Shown piece by piece: positions 46,901 to 57,665 of a DNA stretch of 64,000 nt (the stretch's first letter is position 1; each line of letters starts with the position of its first letter). The stretch comes from Lepidonotus clava (taxonomy: Eukaryota; Annelida; Polychaeta; Phyllodocida; Polynoidae): assembly GCA_936440205.1 (NCBI GenBank), contig OW387136.1, positions 50,490,232 to 50,554,231 on the forward strand. Direction: 5' to 3'. Position numbers and translations under genes: made by a program. The notes beneath the pieces are model-generated. The model was not told where the DNA came from, made no database searches, and saw only the letters and a program-made list of their open reading frames with translations.

Positions 46901-48815
46901 TTTTTATTGCAAAGATAAGTTTATACAGCTGAGGTTATACGGACGTGAGGTCTATATCCGTGGATCTAGACAGGAGTCAGAAGGCCCCCGTACTGCCCTG
47001 CTGAGTTAAGGCTATATTCCACTATGCGGTAGGGAGCATTTGCGGCCGCTATTTACAGGTACCGCAAGCAATTTGGGATTTTGATACCAACATGTTGGTA
47101 TCCCCAACTGCAAGCAACCCATAGAAAATCTATATAAAATAGCAGGTGCCGCAAACAGGTGCCGCAAGTACATGTATTGCACCTAGCGATACCCTACTGC
47201 AAGCAAGTTTTCGGCAGTATGCTTGCGTCTTTCCATGGTGCCGCAAGCAAGTGCCATATAGTGGAATATAGCCTTAAAGCCCCATGTCTACTAGGCAACC
47301 AAGTCGGCTGATTGATTGGTGCTACAACCAGCCGAATATACTCAAATACTCAGCCATTTTTAGCACCGATTGAATAAGAGGATGCACATTTCAATACAGT
47401 ATACTGTCAGGCAGTCATAAGAATCGTTTGATTTTAGTGCCAATTTCTTGACTGTCTGTAAAAGTGTCCTAGTGTGTATGGGGCGTTACCCCTATCAGTT
47501 ACCTCCCTGTGTTAGCCCCACCACCAACTGAGTAAAAGGAGCTTTTTTACTGTCTGTAACAACATAACTGACAGATGGAAAAGCTGCTAGGGCATAAAAA
47601 GACCACAGGCATCTCAAGAAATAGCTCATGGACACATGGGAACGCTTAGTTTTCAATCGACGGAATGATATGCTTTGATGAGTTGTTTTAGGCTAAAAGA
47701 TTAATGTACCTATGATAAAAACTATACTAGGGGAAAAGGAATGTGCTTACTACTAGTGCACAGACCAGCAGTCTATAAGAACAGACCAAAAGTCTGAGTA
47801 GAAGCTTACCGTAATTAGTGCAAGGTGCTCACATGATGAACTTCAGTACTTAGGCTGTAGGCAACTAAAATATCTCTAGTCATCAGATTAATCCTGAGCA
47901 CATTATCCCTTTCCATCTTTATTACTGTTTTCATGAGCTAGTTTCTATGAAAGGCAGGAATAAAATACTATGAATGGCTGGGAGTATGAAACTCATTCTG
48001 AGCATAAATGACGCTGACGTACTGTTTGGTGCCCAGGCCACATTAATACAATACCCGAGGTATAATAGGTAATAAACTTACCACAGGCATGGATGATGCT
48101 GAGGTAATTCCTCCTGCCTTGGTCACATTAATCAATCCTGACGTATGATAAGTGATAAACTTACTGCAGGCGTAGATGACGCTGACATACCGTTTGGTGC
48201 CCGGGTCACATTGATACAATACCCGAGGTATAATAAACAATAAACTTACTGCAGGCGTAGATGACGCTGACATGCTGTTTGTTCCTGGGTCACATTAATA
48301 CAATACCTGAGGTATAATAAGTAATAAACTTACCGCATGCGTAGATGACGCTGACGTACTGTTTGGTGCCAGAGTTACATTGATACAATACCCGAGGTAT
48401 AATAAACAATAAACTTACTGCAGGCGTAGATGACGCTGACATGCTGTTTGTTCCTGGGTCACATTAATACAATACCTGAGGTATAATAAGTAATAAACTT
48501 ACCGCATGCGTAGATGACGCTGACGTACTGTTTGGTGCCAGAGTTACATTGATACAATACCCGAGGTATAATAAACAATAAACTTACTGCAGGCGTAGAT
48601 GACGCTGACATGCTGTTTGTTCCTGGGTCACATTAATACAATACCTGAGGTATAATAAGTAATAAACTTACCGCATGCGTAGATGACACTGAGGTATTTT
48701 TTGGTGCCCGGGTCGCAGGGGTCGCCAAACGTCTCGGTGGATGCAGTCACTGAACAGCGCCGCTTTCCATGACACTTCTTCATAACTACGTCGAGGGAAC
48801 AGCTCGCTGAGCATT
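43629..48815 (-). CDS. EVA-1-like lectin-domain membrane protein, 3' four exons (5' part not found)
   Basis: Exons 48672-48815, 45842-46219, 44594-44734 and 43629-43927 join, all in phase 1, to 320 residues ending in a stop. The first exon gives the second half of a SUEL/rhamnose-binding-type lectin domain (ECSASCSLDVVMKKCHGKRR, then FGDPCDPGTKKYLSVIYAC) with its conserved Cys pattern. The next begins VPRRILKEI, as EVA1C has YACVPKNIL. A Thr-rich, probably O-glycosylated stalk and a Ser run follow, then FVTDWIYTVSFIEDNLEKF and a membrane helix (ILYVILGLFLGLILLLITII). A basic stop-transfer segment (RRRKKR) and a 60-residue tail end it. EVA-1 proteins act as Slit/netrin-pathway co-receptors in worms; that function is inferred only from family. 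The tail is much shorter than in EVA1C. Confidence 0.78.
44030..44320 (-). mobile_element. probable tRNA-derived SINE
   Basis: On the minus strand GGTACAGTGGTAGGGTGTTG (A-box-like) is followed at tRNA spacing by TGATGGTCCAAGCC (B-box-like). The head is near 44318. It lies in the intron between exons c and d of the EVA-1-like gene. Confidence 0.5.
44594..44734 (-). CDS. EVA-1-like exon c: juxtamembrane region
   Basis: The acceptor is CTTACAG|CCCC and the donor AGAAG|GTAATG, 47 codons. It ends DYVGFVTDWIYTVSFIE, directly before the membrane helix of the next exon. Confidence 0.8.
45842..46219 (-). CDS. EVA-1-like exon b: Thr-rich stalk
   Basis: The acceptor is TTGCAG|TCCC and the donor CTGTAG|GTGGG, 126 codons. 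It reads VPRRILKEIKNNNGEAYPNT, then a Pro/Thr/Arg-rich part, TTTTTKATTTTLATTT, and SSSSSVKYDVVTGVTG. The underlying DNA is an ACGACG/CGTCGT trinucleotide run that could change length by slippage. Confidence 0.78.
47006..47276. mobile_element. palindromic MITE, TTAAGGCTATATTCCACTAT family
   Basis: TTAAGGCTATATTCCACTAT at the left is inverted at the right as ATAGTGGAATATAGCCTTAA. Inside, CCGCAAGCAA-type motifs recur in both orientations. A sister is at 52764-53020. Confidence 0.85.
47273..47490. mobile_element. MITE, diverged TAAAGCCCCATACCCACTAG family, abutting the previous one
   Basis: TTAAAGCCCCATGTCTACTAGGC begins at the last bases of the previous element. CCTAGTGTGTATGGGGCGTTA ends near 47488. 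GTCGGCTGATTGATTGGTGC and its partial inverse lie inside. Confidence 0.65.
48000..48671 (-). repeat. exon-edge minisatellite: lectin exon end plus splice donor, eight 84-85 bp copies
   Basis: GTAGATGAC-type starts fall at 48006, 48090, 48172, 48257, 48341, 48425, 48510 and 48594, with the true exon at 48679. Each unit holds the exon end (encoding CDPGTKxYxSVIYAC) and a GTAAG donor plus about 35 intron bases. Two unit types alternate (GCATGC...GTACTG and GCAGGC...CATGCTG), so the recent duplication unit is about 169 bp. Confidence 0.95.
48672..48815 (-). CDS. EVA-1-like exon a: end of lectin domain
   Basis: The acceptor is CACCCAG|AAT and the donor GCATGCG|GTAAGTT, phase 1 on both sides. Residues ECSASC through SVIYAC match Gal_lectin domains (CHGKRRCSV, FGDPCxPGTKKYL). 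The exon end with its donor is the seed of the tandem array to its left. Confidence 0.85.
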
Positions 48816-49707
48816 CTGGGTGAAACAGGACAAAAATAGGTCAAAATAGGTAACAACAGTCAAAAATGATTAAAAAGAACAATCGGTAATTCAATAATTT
48901 CGGTACTCCCCAGAATTAGGAGTAATCATTGGTCAGTACGGTTTGGTAGGTCCTTTCAAGTTTTTCTTTTTTGTTGGTGGGGGAGGGAAGGTATCTAGGT
49001 AGGATCTCAAAAGAACCATTTCATTAAGAAAACAAACAGAATTGGTCTATTCCTATTCTGATCCATCGCCATGGCAGTTCACCGATATAGCACCAGGCGC
49101 AAGCAAAGTCAAGGACAATTATGAAGTATATATACTTCTCGTTCAGTAAAAGTAAAAAAGGTGAGTCGTGAGTGAAGGGCAGTTTTCAGCTTAGGGGCGG
49201 GAGCGGGGGAGGAAAAGGGTGGACCATCTACCCGGGACCATTTACCAAGTTGTATTGTGACAGAGTGGTGTGGGTTGGGACAGGAAGGAAGGAGGTGGGC
49301 TTGTTATTACACTCAACCTTTGAAGGTGGGCGACCAGAAAAGTATTTGTGGCTTAAGTAAAGAAAAAAAACGTCTGGTCACAGGGGGCTTTTCAAAGTGT
49401 AGATAATATGCATGCATTTTGAAAAGGTATAATTATGTACACTTGCTTACTTCAGATATGTTTACAACCAAGTATATCCATCTCAGTATTATAATGATTA
49501 TTCAACATCGTCAAAATTAAAAGCCTCGGAAGCAAAATTTGCATAGATCAATAAGATATAAGTTTGTCATATTAAAGGTGGTTTACAGTAATATCATTGA
49601 ATGGTTAAAAAATTACATAAATAGCGATGAAAAGTATATTTTATCAAACGTTAGATAGGATTTGAATTATAAACTTGAATTGTAGGATCAAAATTGACAG
49701 GTGACTG

Positions 49708-50757
49708 GACTATTGGTACCTAAGACGATTGGTACCTGGACCATTGGTACTCTCAAGTATGGACGATTGGTACTCCATGTTATGGACTATTGGTACTCCT
49801 ACATCATTGGCACCTATGTTATACGGAGTAAACGGGTCAGCGGTATCCCCGCCGTTTCCGACATCGCGCGGTGAAATTCTGGGATCTATTTGTTGGCTAC
49901 TTAGCATTGGGGCCTATGGAGAAAAGGCGAATTTCCGCGATTTTGCGAAAATATGACAAAATGCGATTATTTGAAGGCTTGTATCGTATTCCTGGGATGA
50001 ATTGCAAACTTTTTCTCATTTACTGTGTGAAGATAGGAGTTACAATTAAAAAGTTACAGCGAAATAACATGTTTTCTCTCATAGGATCCTATGTTAAACG
50101 TACCACCAACCTCCGTTAGCGATTTCCGCGAAAATTCGCCGCGCGCTGCTCTATTTTTAGACCCGCATACGGCGTATAGACGATTGGTACTCTTTATTTT
50201 AATTTCAATTATAACTCATATATATGCAGATAATGAAGAAAAAATAATAATTAAAGATCTAACTCATATTTCAGGGGTCGTTATAAAGTCCATACATTCA
50301 GGGGCCAGTCAGGCCTCTTAATGTAACTTGTAAGTTTGAGGGCCAGAACATTTTTTGAAATAGCCCTAATATTCTTTTTCTGTCAAAATATTGGATTTTC
50401 CAGGGGTCAGGGGACCTGAGTCTTGACAATCTGGGGACCCTACTGATTTTCTATGGGCCTCGGGCCCCCAGGCCCGTGCTATTTCAACCCCTGTATATGC
50501 ATCCGACGGGCAATGCATCGCGACGAATATTACTAAAGATTAAATGCAAATTAACCTCACCTGGTAACAGATTATATTCTCCCAAAACTACAGTCACAAG
50601 TTGGAAGTTGATAGACCAATTACTAACAAAGTTATCAGCATTTATCTCATACAAATATTTCACAGGTACCAATTGTCCATATATGGAGTACCAATCGTCC
50701 ACATAGGAGTACCAATAGTATGAAGTACCAATCGTCCGAGGTACCAATAGTCTACCA
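49708..50757. mobile_element. 1.05-kb non-autonomous element with arrays of subterminal inverted repeats
   Basis: The left 110 bases hold GACTATTGGTACCT and several ACGATTGGTACT or ACTATTGGTACT motifs. The right 100 bases hold the inverse (AGTACCAATCGT, GTACCAATAGTC). Another ACGATTGGTACT sits near 50180. The outermost GACTATTGGTACCT and AGGTACCAATAGTC are perfect inverses. AATTGACA occurs about 11 bases outside both ends. No transposase frame is seen. Confidence 0.8.
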
Positions 50758-50759
50758 AT

Positions 50760-51565
50760 CAATTGACAAATTATTTTGGTAAAACATACAACATAGAATT
50801 ACAACATAGATATACTAACATATACTTACTAGCCCTACTACTCTAACGTTTTTCCTACGAAGCCACATATAACTACTGTGAATTATCATAATACATCTCC
50901 AGACTTTATTTTGGCTGAGGGATGGTTTTAATATCGTACCCTATGTTAAGGCACGGTGGTAAAACTAACCCTCTTCTGACAAAAACTACTGATTCACTAC
51001 CTAGTTTTCTCTCAAATGCAAGAAAAAGACCATGTTATGATAACAGTTCCAAGATGGCGAGCGACCGAAATGTTTGCTTTCCTGCATCATTTTTCCCACT
51101 TCAGCAGGCCCACCACTCAAAACCCTAGTTTCACACTCTCCACACAGATACTTCTTGCCTTGGAAGGAGTCCACACATAGAAAAGATACCTGCTTGGAGA
51201 GTGGTGAGCTGCGCGCGCACCCCCTCCGACTTCCGGTGAGCAGATCCGTCCCTGACATGTTCGTTTATCCCCATTTCCAGTTTCTACACCCCAACATATA
51301 CTCCCATGGTTTTCTTTTATACCCCTCCGCCCTATATCTATCACTAGCGTCTTTTTCTGCTTGGTGGGAGGCTCAGAACAGATGGTGGGTTTGACTCTTG
51401 ACTCCTCCTTGGGGCTCTGGATGGAGGATCCCTATGTCGCATGTCGAATTTAAAAAATAGCAATGTTGCATATCATTGTCGCTTATTTTTCTCAATGTCG
51501 CATATCAATTTTAAGAAATGTCAATGTCACAAGTCACTAAGGTTCTAAAGCTGCTTGTCATGTCG
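50760..51565. other. no gene seen
   Basis: The minus-strand stretch around 51180-51250 has a possible donor (CAAGCAG|GTATC) but no recognisable domain. The missing upstream exons of the EVA-1-like gene could be in this area or beyond the window. Confidence 0.35.
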
Positions 51566-51567
51566 TT

Positions 51568-51676
51568 AAAGCCCAATACCCACTAGGCAATTTTACCAGC
51601 AACTGGTGATGGGCAACTGCCAGAATAATGGTAGAATTGTTACCAATTCAGATCACTTGTTAGTGATCTGAATTGA
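51568..51676. mobile_element. half copy of the TAAAGCCCCATACCCACTAG MITE
   Basis: TTAAAGCCCAATACCCACTAGGC, CAACTGGTGATGGGCAACTGC and ATTCAGATCACTTGTTAGTG run in the same order as the left half of 54308-54524. The copy stops just past the central hairpin. Confidence 0.75.
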
Positions 51677-51679
51677 TGA

Positions 51680-52760
51680 AGATTTGTCGAATTTAAGAAA
51701 TAGCTGTGTTGCACTGTCGATTTTAGTGGTCAAGACCCATTTCCTTCCACTACCTCCACTGCCAACCAGCCAACTCTTAACCTGCACCCACCCATCCACA
51801 CCCACGCTGGCGCCTTCCCTCCCAGCGGGTACACCGGGTCCGTCTACCCTGGGTTCTAGGACTTCTTCTCTAAATTCTTTCTTGAAAAACATTTCAATAG
51901 GAAAGTGGGGGATTTTCACCTGGTTCAAAAAGGCAATCTCTTTATACAACACTAATGATATTATAAAGTCAGGGGCGGCGAGAGAATAGGAGATATTTTG
52001 ATTAAGAAAATCTTATTTATCTTAAAATGATATAAATCATGTTCTAAACATAACATTTTGAAATCGATCTTTCAGGGCATTGGAGGAAAAAAAATCGGAA
52101 ACCCGAGAAAAACCGGAAAACTTACATCCTTGTATAATAACTCCTTTTAGATTGGAACTGCAGCTTCCTTCCTGTCCTTTCTATAAAACACTAGGTTGTT
52201 TTGTTCTAATGAATATGTCTAAATCATGACCGAAAAGTTGTGTTGTCTTGGGTCCAGTCTGACGTTTGAAATAGTTTAATTCTATGGAGGGATAGCATAA
52301 TTTGCTCCCGTGCCAAAACATTGGAAGAACCCCTGCTATATTCGGATAAGGCACTATGTCCTGGTAATAGGCTCCCTCATGTATGCATCTATATATACGT
52401 ATATTGACAATGGAGTCGCTGCAGCGTTTCACACAACCATTAAAGCCACTAATGAAAGTAGGAACGATAAATAAGCCTCACTTTGAATAGGATATCAATG
52501 ACCAACTATGCAATGAATATAGTCCCTTCATCACCAAAGGCACACTGTTATAAATGTCTAAATGCTAAGGCTTCCAGTAATAAACCTTCCCGGAGATTTC
52601 ATTAGCGCAGAATTGACCATGCTGAACGCAAAATAAGCAGAAGCCATAAAACAGAACCATAATGGCTTCCTCTGGGAAGCCACTGCGGCAGTGGCTTCGT
52701 CCAATTTACATAGACTTACCCCATTCTCTCCTACTCAAATATACAATACTCACTCTTGGC
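51680..52760. other. no gene seen
   Basis: Non-coding sequence without a supported exon or repeat. Confidence 0.45.
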
Positions 52761-52763
52761 ACT

Positions 52764-53020
52764 TTAAGGCTACATTCCACTATACGGTACTTGCTTGTGG
52801 CACCATAAAAAGACACAAGCAAACTGCTGCAAACTTGTTGGTAGGGTGCCGCAAGGTGGAATATAGGTGTTTACGGTAGGTTTTATTTTACATAGGTTTT
52901 CTACAGTTTGCTTGCGGTCAGGTATTCCAACATGTTGGTATCAAAACTGCAAACTTCTTGCAGTGGGTAAATCCAGGGACTGCAAATGCGACCTAACACA
53001 AATTGGAATATGGCCTTTAC
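52764..53020. mobile_element. MITE, TTAAGGCTATATTCCACTAT family, second copy
   Basis: TTTAAGGCTACATTCCACTA at the left and GGAATATGGCCTTTA at the right are inverted, with a further internal CTTGCGG/CCGCAAG pairing. It is shorter and more diverged than 47006-47276. Confidence 0.75.
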
Positions 53021-54305
53021 TCAACTTCTCCCTACCACAGAGCAGATTCCCCGATTTCAATGGACCAGCAGAGTAAATCGAGGGTCATTCTTTTTCTTCT
53101 AGTATCTGCATACATATTTCAGTTTATATTATTGTTCTTTCAATAAACATCAATATTATAAAGCAAATATAATGGTAGGGGACAAACCTTATCTTCTCTT
53201 GACCGATAACTATGTCAAATTTTCATTGTTTTTCCTGTGACTTTATCTATAGAATAAGTAAAATGTAGGAAATAAGCTATTCGTAGTGGGGAGAATTCAA
53301 TAAGGTGGTGGGGAGAATTCAATAAGCTATATAACCATAAGGAGATCATACCCTTACTGTTAGCGGGGCATACTGGCCCTTTAATAACGCGGGGACATAC
53401 GGAGGTCATACCACCCTCCCGACCCCTAGCGGCCGGCCGGGAAACTAGCCTCACTTTGGCTAAGTGGTGGGTGTTTTTTACCCCGCGTCTCCCCCGCGTC
53501 TCCCCCGCGTCTCCCAGAGTGACCGGAATTTCTGAGACAAAGAGGAATGATCGCACTGCCTTCTGGGTATCAGACACCTCCTCCAGCTCAGTACTATAGA
53601 CTGTACTTACATCCAAGTCCACTAGTCTCTCAAACTAGGACTGTTAACCAGCCACAATTTTAGGTAGGAATTCCATGATGTATCCCAGCATACTTTGCTT
53701 TTACTGGCTTTTGGCAAGAGGGAGCCATAAAGAGCCATCAGTTACATCACCATTAACATTGGTACCTGTACTATGAATAGACTACCCAATGGAAATAATC
53801 CTGCCATAATATGCAACTCTTTAACTGACCCCTGAGGCCCATCGGCCACCGGCTCTGTGTGGGTGTAAGGACCTTATATGCAAGAGGTAACTTGGTCATG
53901 GAAGGACTACTGCGGTACTTCTTTCTTATGTTCACCACTTATGGAGAAAAGGATCTAGTGCACCCAGACTAAAGAGGGGTCTGCTATAGGCTTTTATCCA
54001 CTTATCATTCAAACAGTCGATGTCTTATGTTCACTTCTTTATATCTGTAACGTCGATAGCTATCAAATATATGAGCACTGTCTAGCGGTTCCTAACTTAG
54101 TCTTTGTAAAGGGCTTTGGGAAATATCAGTAGTTCTTAAAGACATGTACTGTTTACTCTATACATTCAGCCAATTAAGCTGGTATCTTTTATTTTCAATT
54201 ATTTGTTGTGTTAAGTCTTTTGTTCCGTTATCATTTATTTTCACCATCATTGTCACCAAGTGCTGGTGTATTCAACATTCCTTCATTCTATGTAAATAAA
54301 GTGTC
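53020..54305. other. no gene seen
   Basis: It contains three CCCCCGCGTCTC repeats (53483-53515) and a dispersed GTACTTACATCCAAGTCC motif (53604-53622) that also occurs near 14825, 17205 and 18558. No coding signature. Confidence 0.45.
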
Positions 54306-54307
54306 AC

Positions 54308-54524
54308 TTAAGCCCCATACCCACTAGGCGATTTTACCGGCAACTGGTGACGGGCAACAGCAGAATCACTGGTAAAATCATCACCAATTCAGATCACCTG
54401 TTAGCATGTAACATTTCAATAATACATCTAACAGGTGATCTGAATTGGTGATGATTTTACCAGTGATTCTGCTGTTGCCCATTGCCAGTTGCCGGTAAAA
54501 TCGCCTAGTGGGTATGGGGCTTTA
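54308..54524. mobile_element. MITE, TAAAGCCCCATACCCACTAG family, best copy
   Basis: The element is a nearly complete palindrome. TTAAGCCCCATACCCACTAG pairs with CTAGTGGGTATGGGGCTTTA, and the pairing continues through GGCAACTGG, GGGCAACAGCAGAATCACTG and CACCAATTCAGATCACCTGT to a loop of about 30 bases. Confidence 0.92.
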
Positions 54525-55442
54525 GTTCAAATCAACTGCTGATATATGTATACCACATCTATTATTAATGGATTATTTAACAACGATACCACAGGGAAAT
54601 ATCTAGAGTTTGGAGTAAGTGCCATGGATGGCAGTTATGCTCGAGACTGATTTCCCATCATTGTATGAATGCAGACGCTATTAAGAGAAAAAAACTCACA
54701 TATCTATCTGTCTTTGACGGGCAGAACAGGGCTATTTTACAAAAGCATACATAACCGGCTATAATATATAGATTTTGACATTTAAATGGCAATTCTTTAC
54801 TGTTTGTTCAGTCTACCAATTTCCATGTATACTGTGGTCCTGTCCCATGCTATTCAGTGTAGCCAGGGAAATAGGATACCATATAGACGAGGCGGCACTA
54901 TCTCTCAGGACAATAGCCCATAACCTTTAATGGCAACATCTTTTTTCACGGTGCCATAGGCCTTGTGCCGATGTGGTCAGGCGACCAGTTTTTTTATCGA
55001 CACATTGGCGTCCTAACCACTTGGTTAAATGCAACTTTGTTTAATATAGATAATGATAATTGTTTATCATTGTTACCATGGTTTGGTTTCAAGGAAACTT
55101 GGCATAGAATTCTCTCTAGTGTGGCGCCCTGCTAGCGGTGTAGGCCCGAACATCTGTTTTGGGATATGGAGTCCAATGGGCCCAGGCTAAAGGCTTTGGG
55201 AACAAGACCTCTATGGAAGGGTTCACTGCGCAGATTGCCGTAAAAGATGTATGTATAAACCAATATGGTGGCCAACTCATTTTGGGCAGCTGAGACGTCA
55301 TCTGCAAAACGTCTATAGTAGCGTAAGGTTCTAAAACCAGCTCCGGGACAGCCCCACTTCCCGTATTTATTGAGTGTACTCAGGCTCCGATCGTTGGCCT
55401 GTCTGGCAGTAAGACTGTCTGATGTGTATCACCTCCAGTCAT

Positions 55443-55715
55443 GTCACGTATGCCACGCCTTGCCCTGTGACTGGGTCTTTATCGAGGTGTCTGAGGGCCC
55501 TCTGTTAGTGGACCCCTCTCTACGTCTCTATCCCTCACAGACTATCATATACACAGCATACCCCCCTCTCTATATCCCTACCCCTTCACAGACAAAAGGG
55601 TTTTTTATAAGTCACGTATGCCACGCCTTGCCCTGTGACTGGGTCCTTATCGAGGTGTCTGAGGGCCCTCTGTTAATGGACCCCTCTCTACGTCTCTACC
55701 CCTCACAGACCTTTA
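55443..55715 (+). repeat. 168-bp tandem duplication, two units
   Basis: GTCACGTATGCCACGCCTTG starts at 55443 and 55611. The next 100 bases are nearly identical. The period is 56 codons, so the frame CHALPCDWVxIEVSEGPLL stays open in both, but no family signature or start supports coding. Confidence 0.75.
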
Positions 55716-55719
55716 TCTA

Positions 55720-57500
55720 AACATCTATTCCATCCTCACCTTCATCAACATAACTTTCAACTAGGAATATTGCATGGGCGAGAAGATACGGAAGAACATT
55801 TCATAAATATACTGCTTTTCTATGCTACAGCATATATACAGTTTCATTTTGTAGTCGTACCTGAAATGTCTTGCTTATAAATGTAAATGCATCCCCAACC
55901 AGTTCCATCCAAGTGGCAATATGCTCCCCCCTCCCCCCATCCCTCAAGGTACCATTCCCCTGTCCCCCCCCCCACCCCCCACCACTATGGCCTTGCCTCC
56001 AGCAGTGTAAGTCTATACACACATTTGCCCTGGGCCCTTCCATCACCCGATCTTTGATGTGGCGAATACAAGACGTGAACTTTCCCTTTCATTTCAAATT
56101 GCGTCCGTGACTCCAATGAAGCCATAGAACAAGGCAGCAGAAAGTTGGCCCCCGTGTCCTTTAAGGAATGGACTTGAAGCAGGCTCAGGGTGAAGTATTT
56201 GGTGATAACGTAAGACTTTAAGGTCAGATCCCACTAGCTAATTTTTCTTGTGTCTTATACTCGTCATTATCTTTCACAGAATATCCCCAGAATGCGCACT
56301 ATGCCTGTACTGAACTGTTATTATGAACGCATTTTGAGGCTAGTGTGTACCCAGGTGTAGGCCTCAAAATATGCATTGGGTCTGTAGTTTACAGTCATAG
56401 AATACGCATTCTGTGACAAGTTTGTTACGGTTATGATGAAATTCTGTACACTATGTTTCTAAGACATACATAAAGGATGCACTGCCACATAACTAACTAT
56501 TAGTCGTAAGGAATAAATAACTGGTAGTACAAAATCGGTTTGTTGAGTAACTCCTCCTTTTACATGCAACCCACCAGTGCAGTGTTGAATCCGATACGAA
56601 GCCAAACAGAAAACTTCAACAAGTTTCTCTTAGCAAAAAGATGTAGGATGTTATCTTATCTGAAAGGTATTTCAAAGAAGAAAGGATGCTGTGGACATCC
56701 ATACATTAGGCCTAAGATCTCCCACAGTAACTCTAGTCCACTGTTCCTCCCCAACTCTGTCCTACAGCTTATGGGTCTCCATCAGTGTCTCCCTAACTCC
56801 ATGAATTATTCAGACTTTCCTGGATTACTTTGCCCGTAACGGCTATAGGAATGTATGATGTAGGCTTTCGCACCTGCTGCAATACAAGAATATTTCCCTT
56901 TTGAATATCTGTACACACACTATTCTATGGCGGTTGAGCAGATGAAGTTATATGTGTTAGACTAGTGTCTGGGAGTCCATAATCTTGTGTGATGAATGAG
57001 AAAAAGCGTATCAACGTATGTAACATATTAGCTGTTCTCGAATTGAGAAACATGTATATGACGTACAGTCACAATAGATAAAACCCATTTTTCTTATCTT
57101 ATCATTGATGTGTTCCTAGATAAACCTACTCAATTAGATGCATATCTAAATTCATAATCACAACACTGTCAGTATATGCTTAGTATGTAAACCCCCCAGA
57201 GCAAGATATAACTGTGTATTCTACTTATAAATATTCAGGATTATTGTAATCACATGCCCCGGTCATATATGCTCATCCATATTATCTGGAAGCACAGACT
57301 CGTCTGAAGACATTCAATATCACAACTATAGAACAAAATACCAGACTCACTCATAGTATGATGCTGTCCCACGCATTTCCGAAATTACTAGTCCTATTCA
57401 AAGGAGCAGTACAGCAAGGACAATTGCAAGTCTAATGGTAATTGAGGGAATATAACAAGTCTAATGATACTTAGGGGGAATATGACAAGGTTTATGATAA
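55720..57500. other. no gene seen
   Basis: AT-rich sequence with a C run near 55965. No supported gene. Confidence 0.45.
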
Positions 57501-57504
57501 TTGA

Positions 57505-57665
57505 GTGAATATGACAAGTCTATTACAAAGCGCTTGGCAATATGAGGCCTTTGTGTGACAAGCCACAGAGCCCGCTAAGTGACCGGGTCAAAATGGACCC
57601 ATTTGGAGGTCCTTCGTTCAATGCCCTTATACCTCAATAGCCATCTGGGGAGAGATAAACCACAA
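57505..57665 (+). mobile_element. SINE-like repeat, copy 1
   Basis: GACAAGTCTATTACAAAGCG...AGAGCCCGCTAAGTGACCGG...GGAGGTCCTTCGTTCAATGCCC...GGGGAGAGATAAACCACAAC. GGTCCTTCGTTCAATGCCC resembles a B box. The same order recurs at 58630-58795 with about 85 percent identity by eye. Confidence 0.55.

Noticed and set aside
48000-48672. A CRISPR-like regular repeat pattern
   Set aside because: The units are direct tandem repeats without unique spacers, in animal DNA, and match the neighbouring exon.
51001-51258. A minus-strand frame (TDLLTGSRRGC) with a donor-like CAAGCAG|GTATC, considered as the missing lectin exon
   Set aside because: The Cys pattern and conserved lectin residues are not there.
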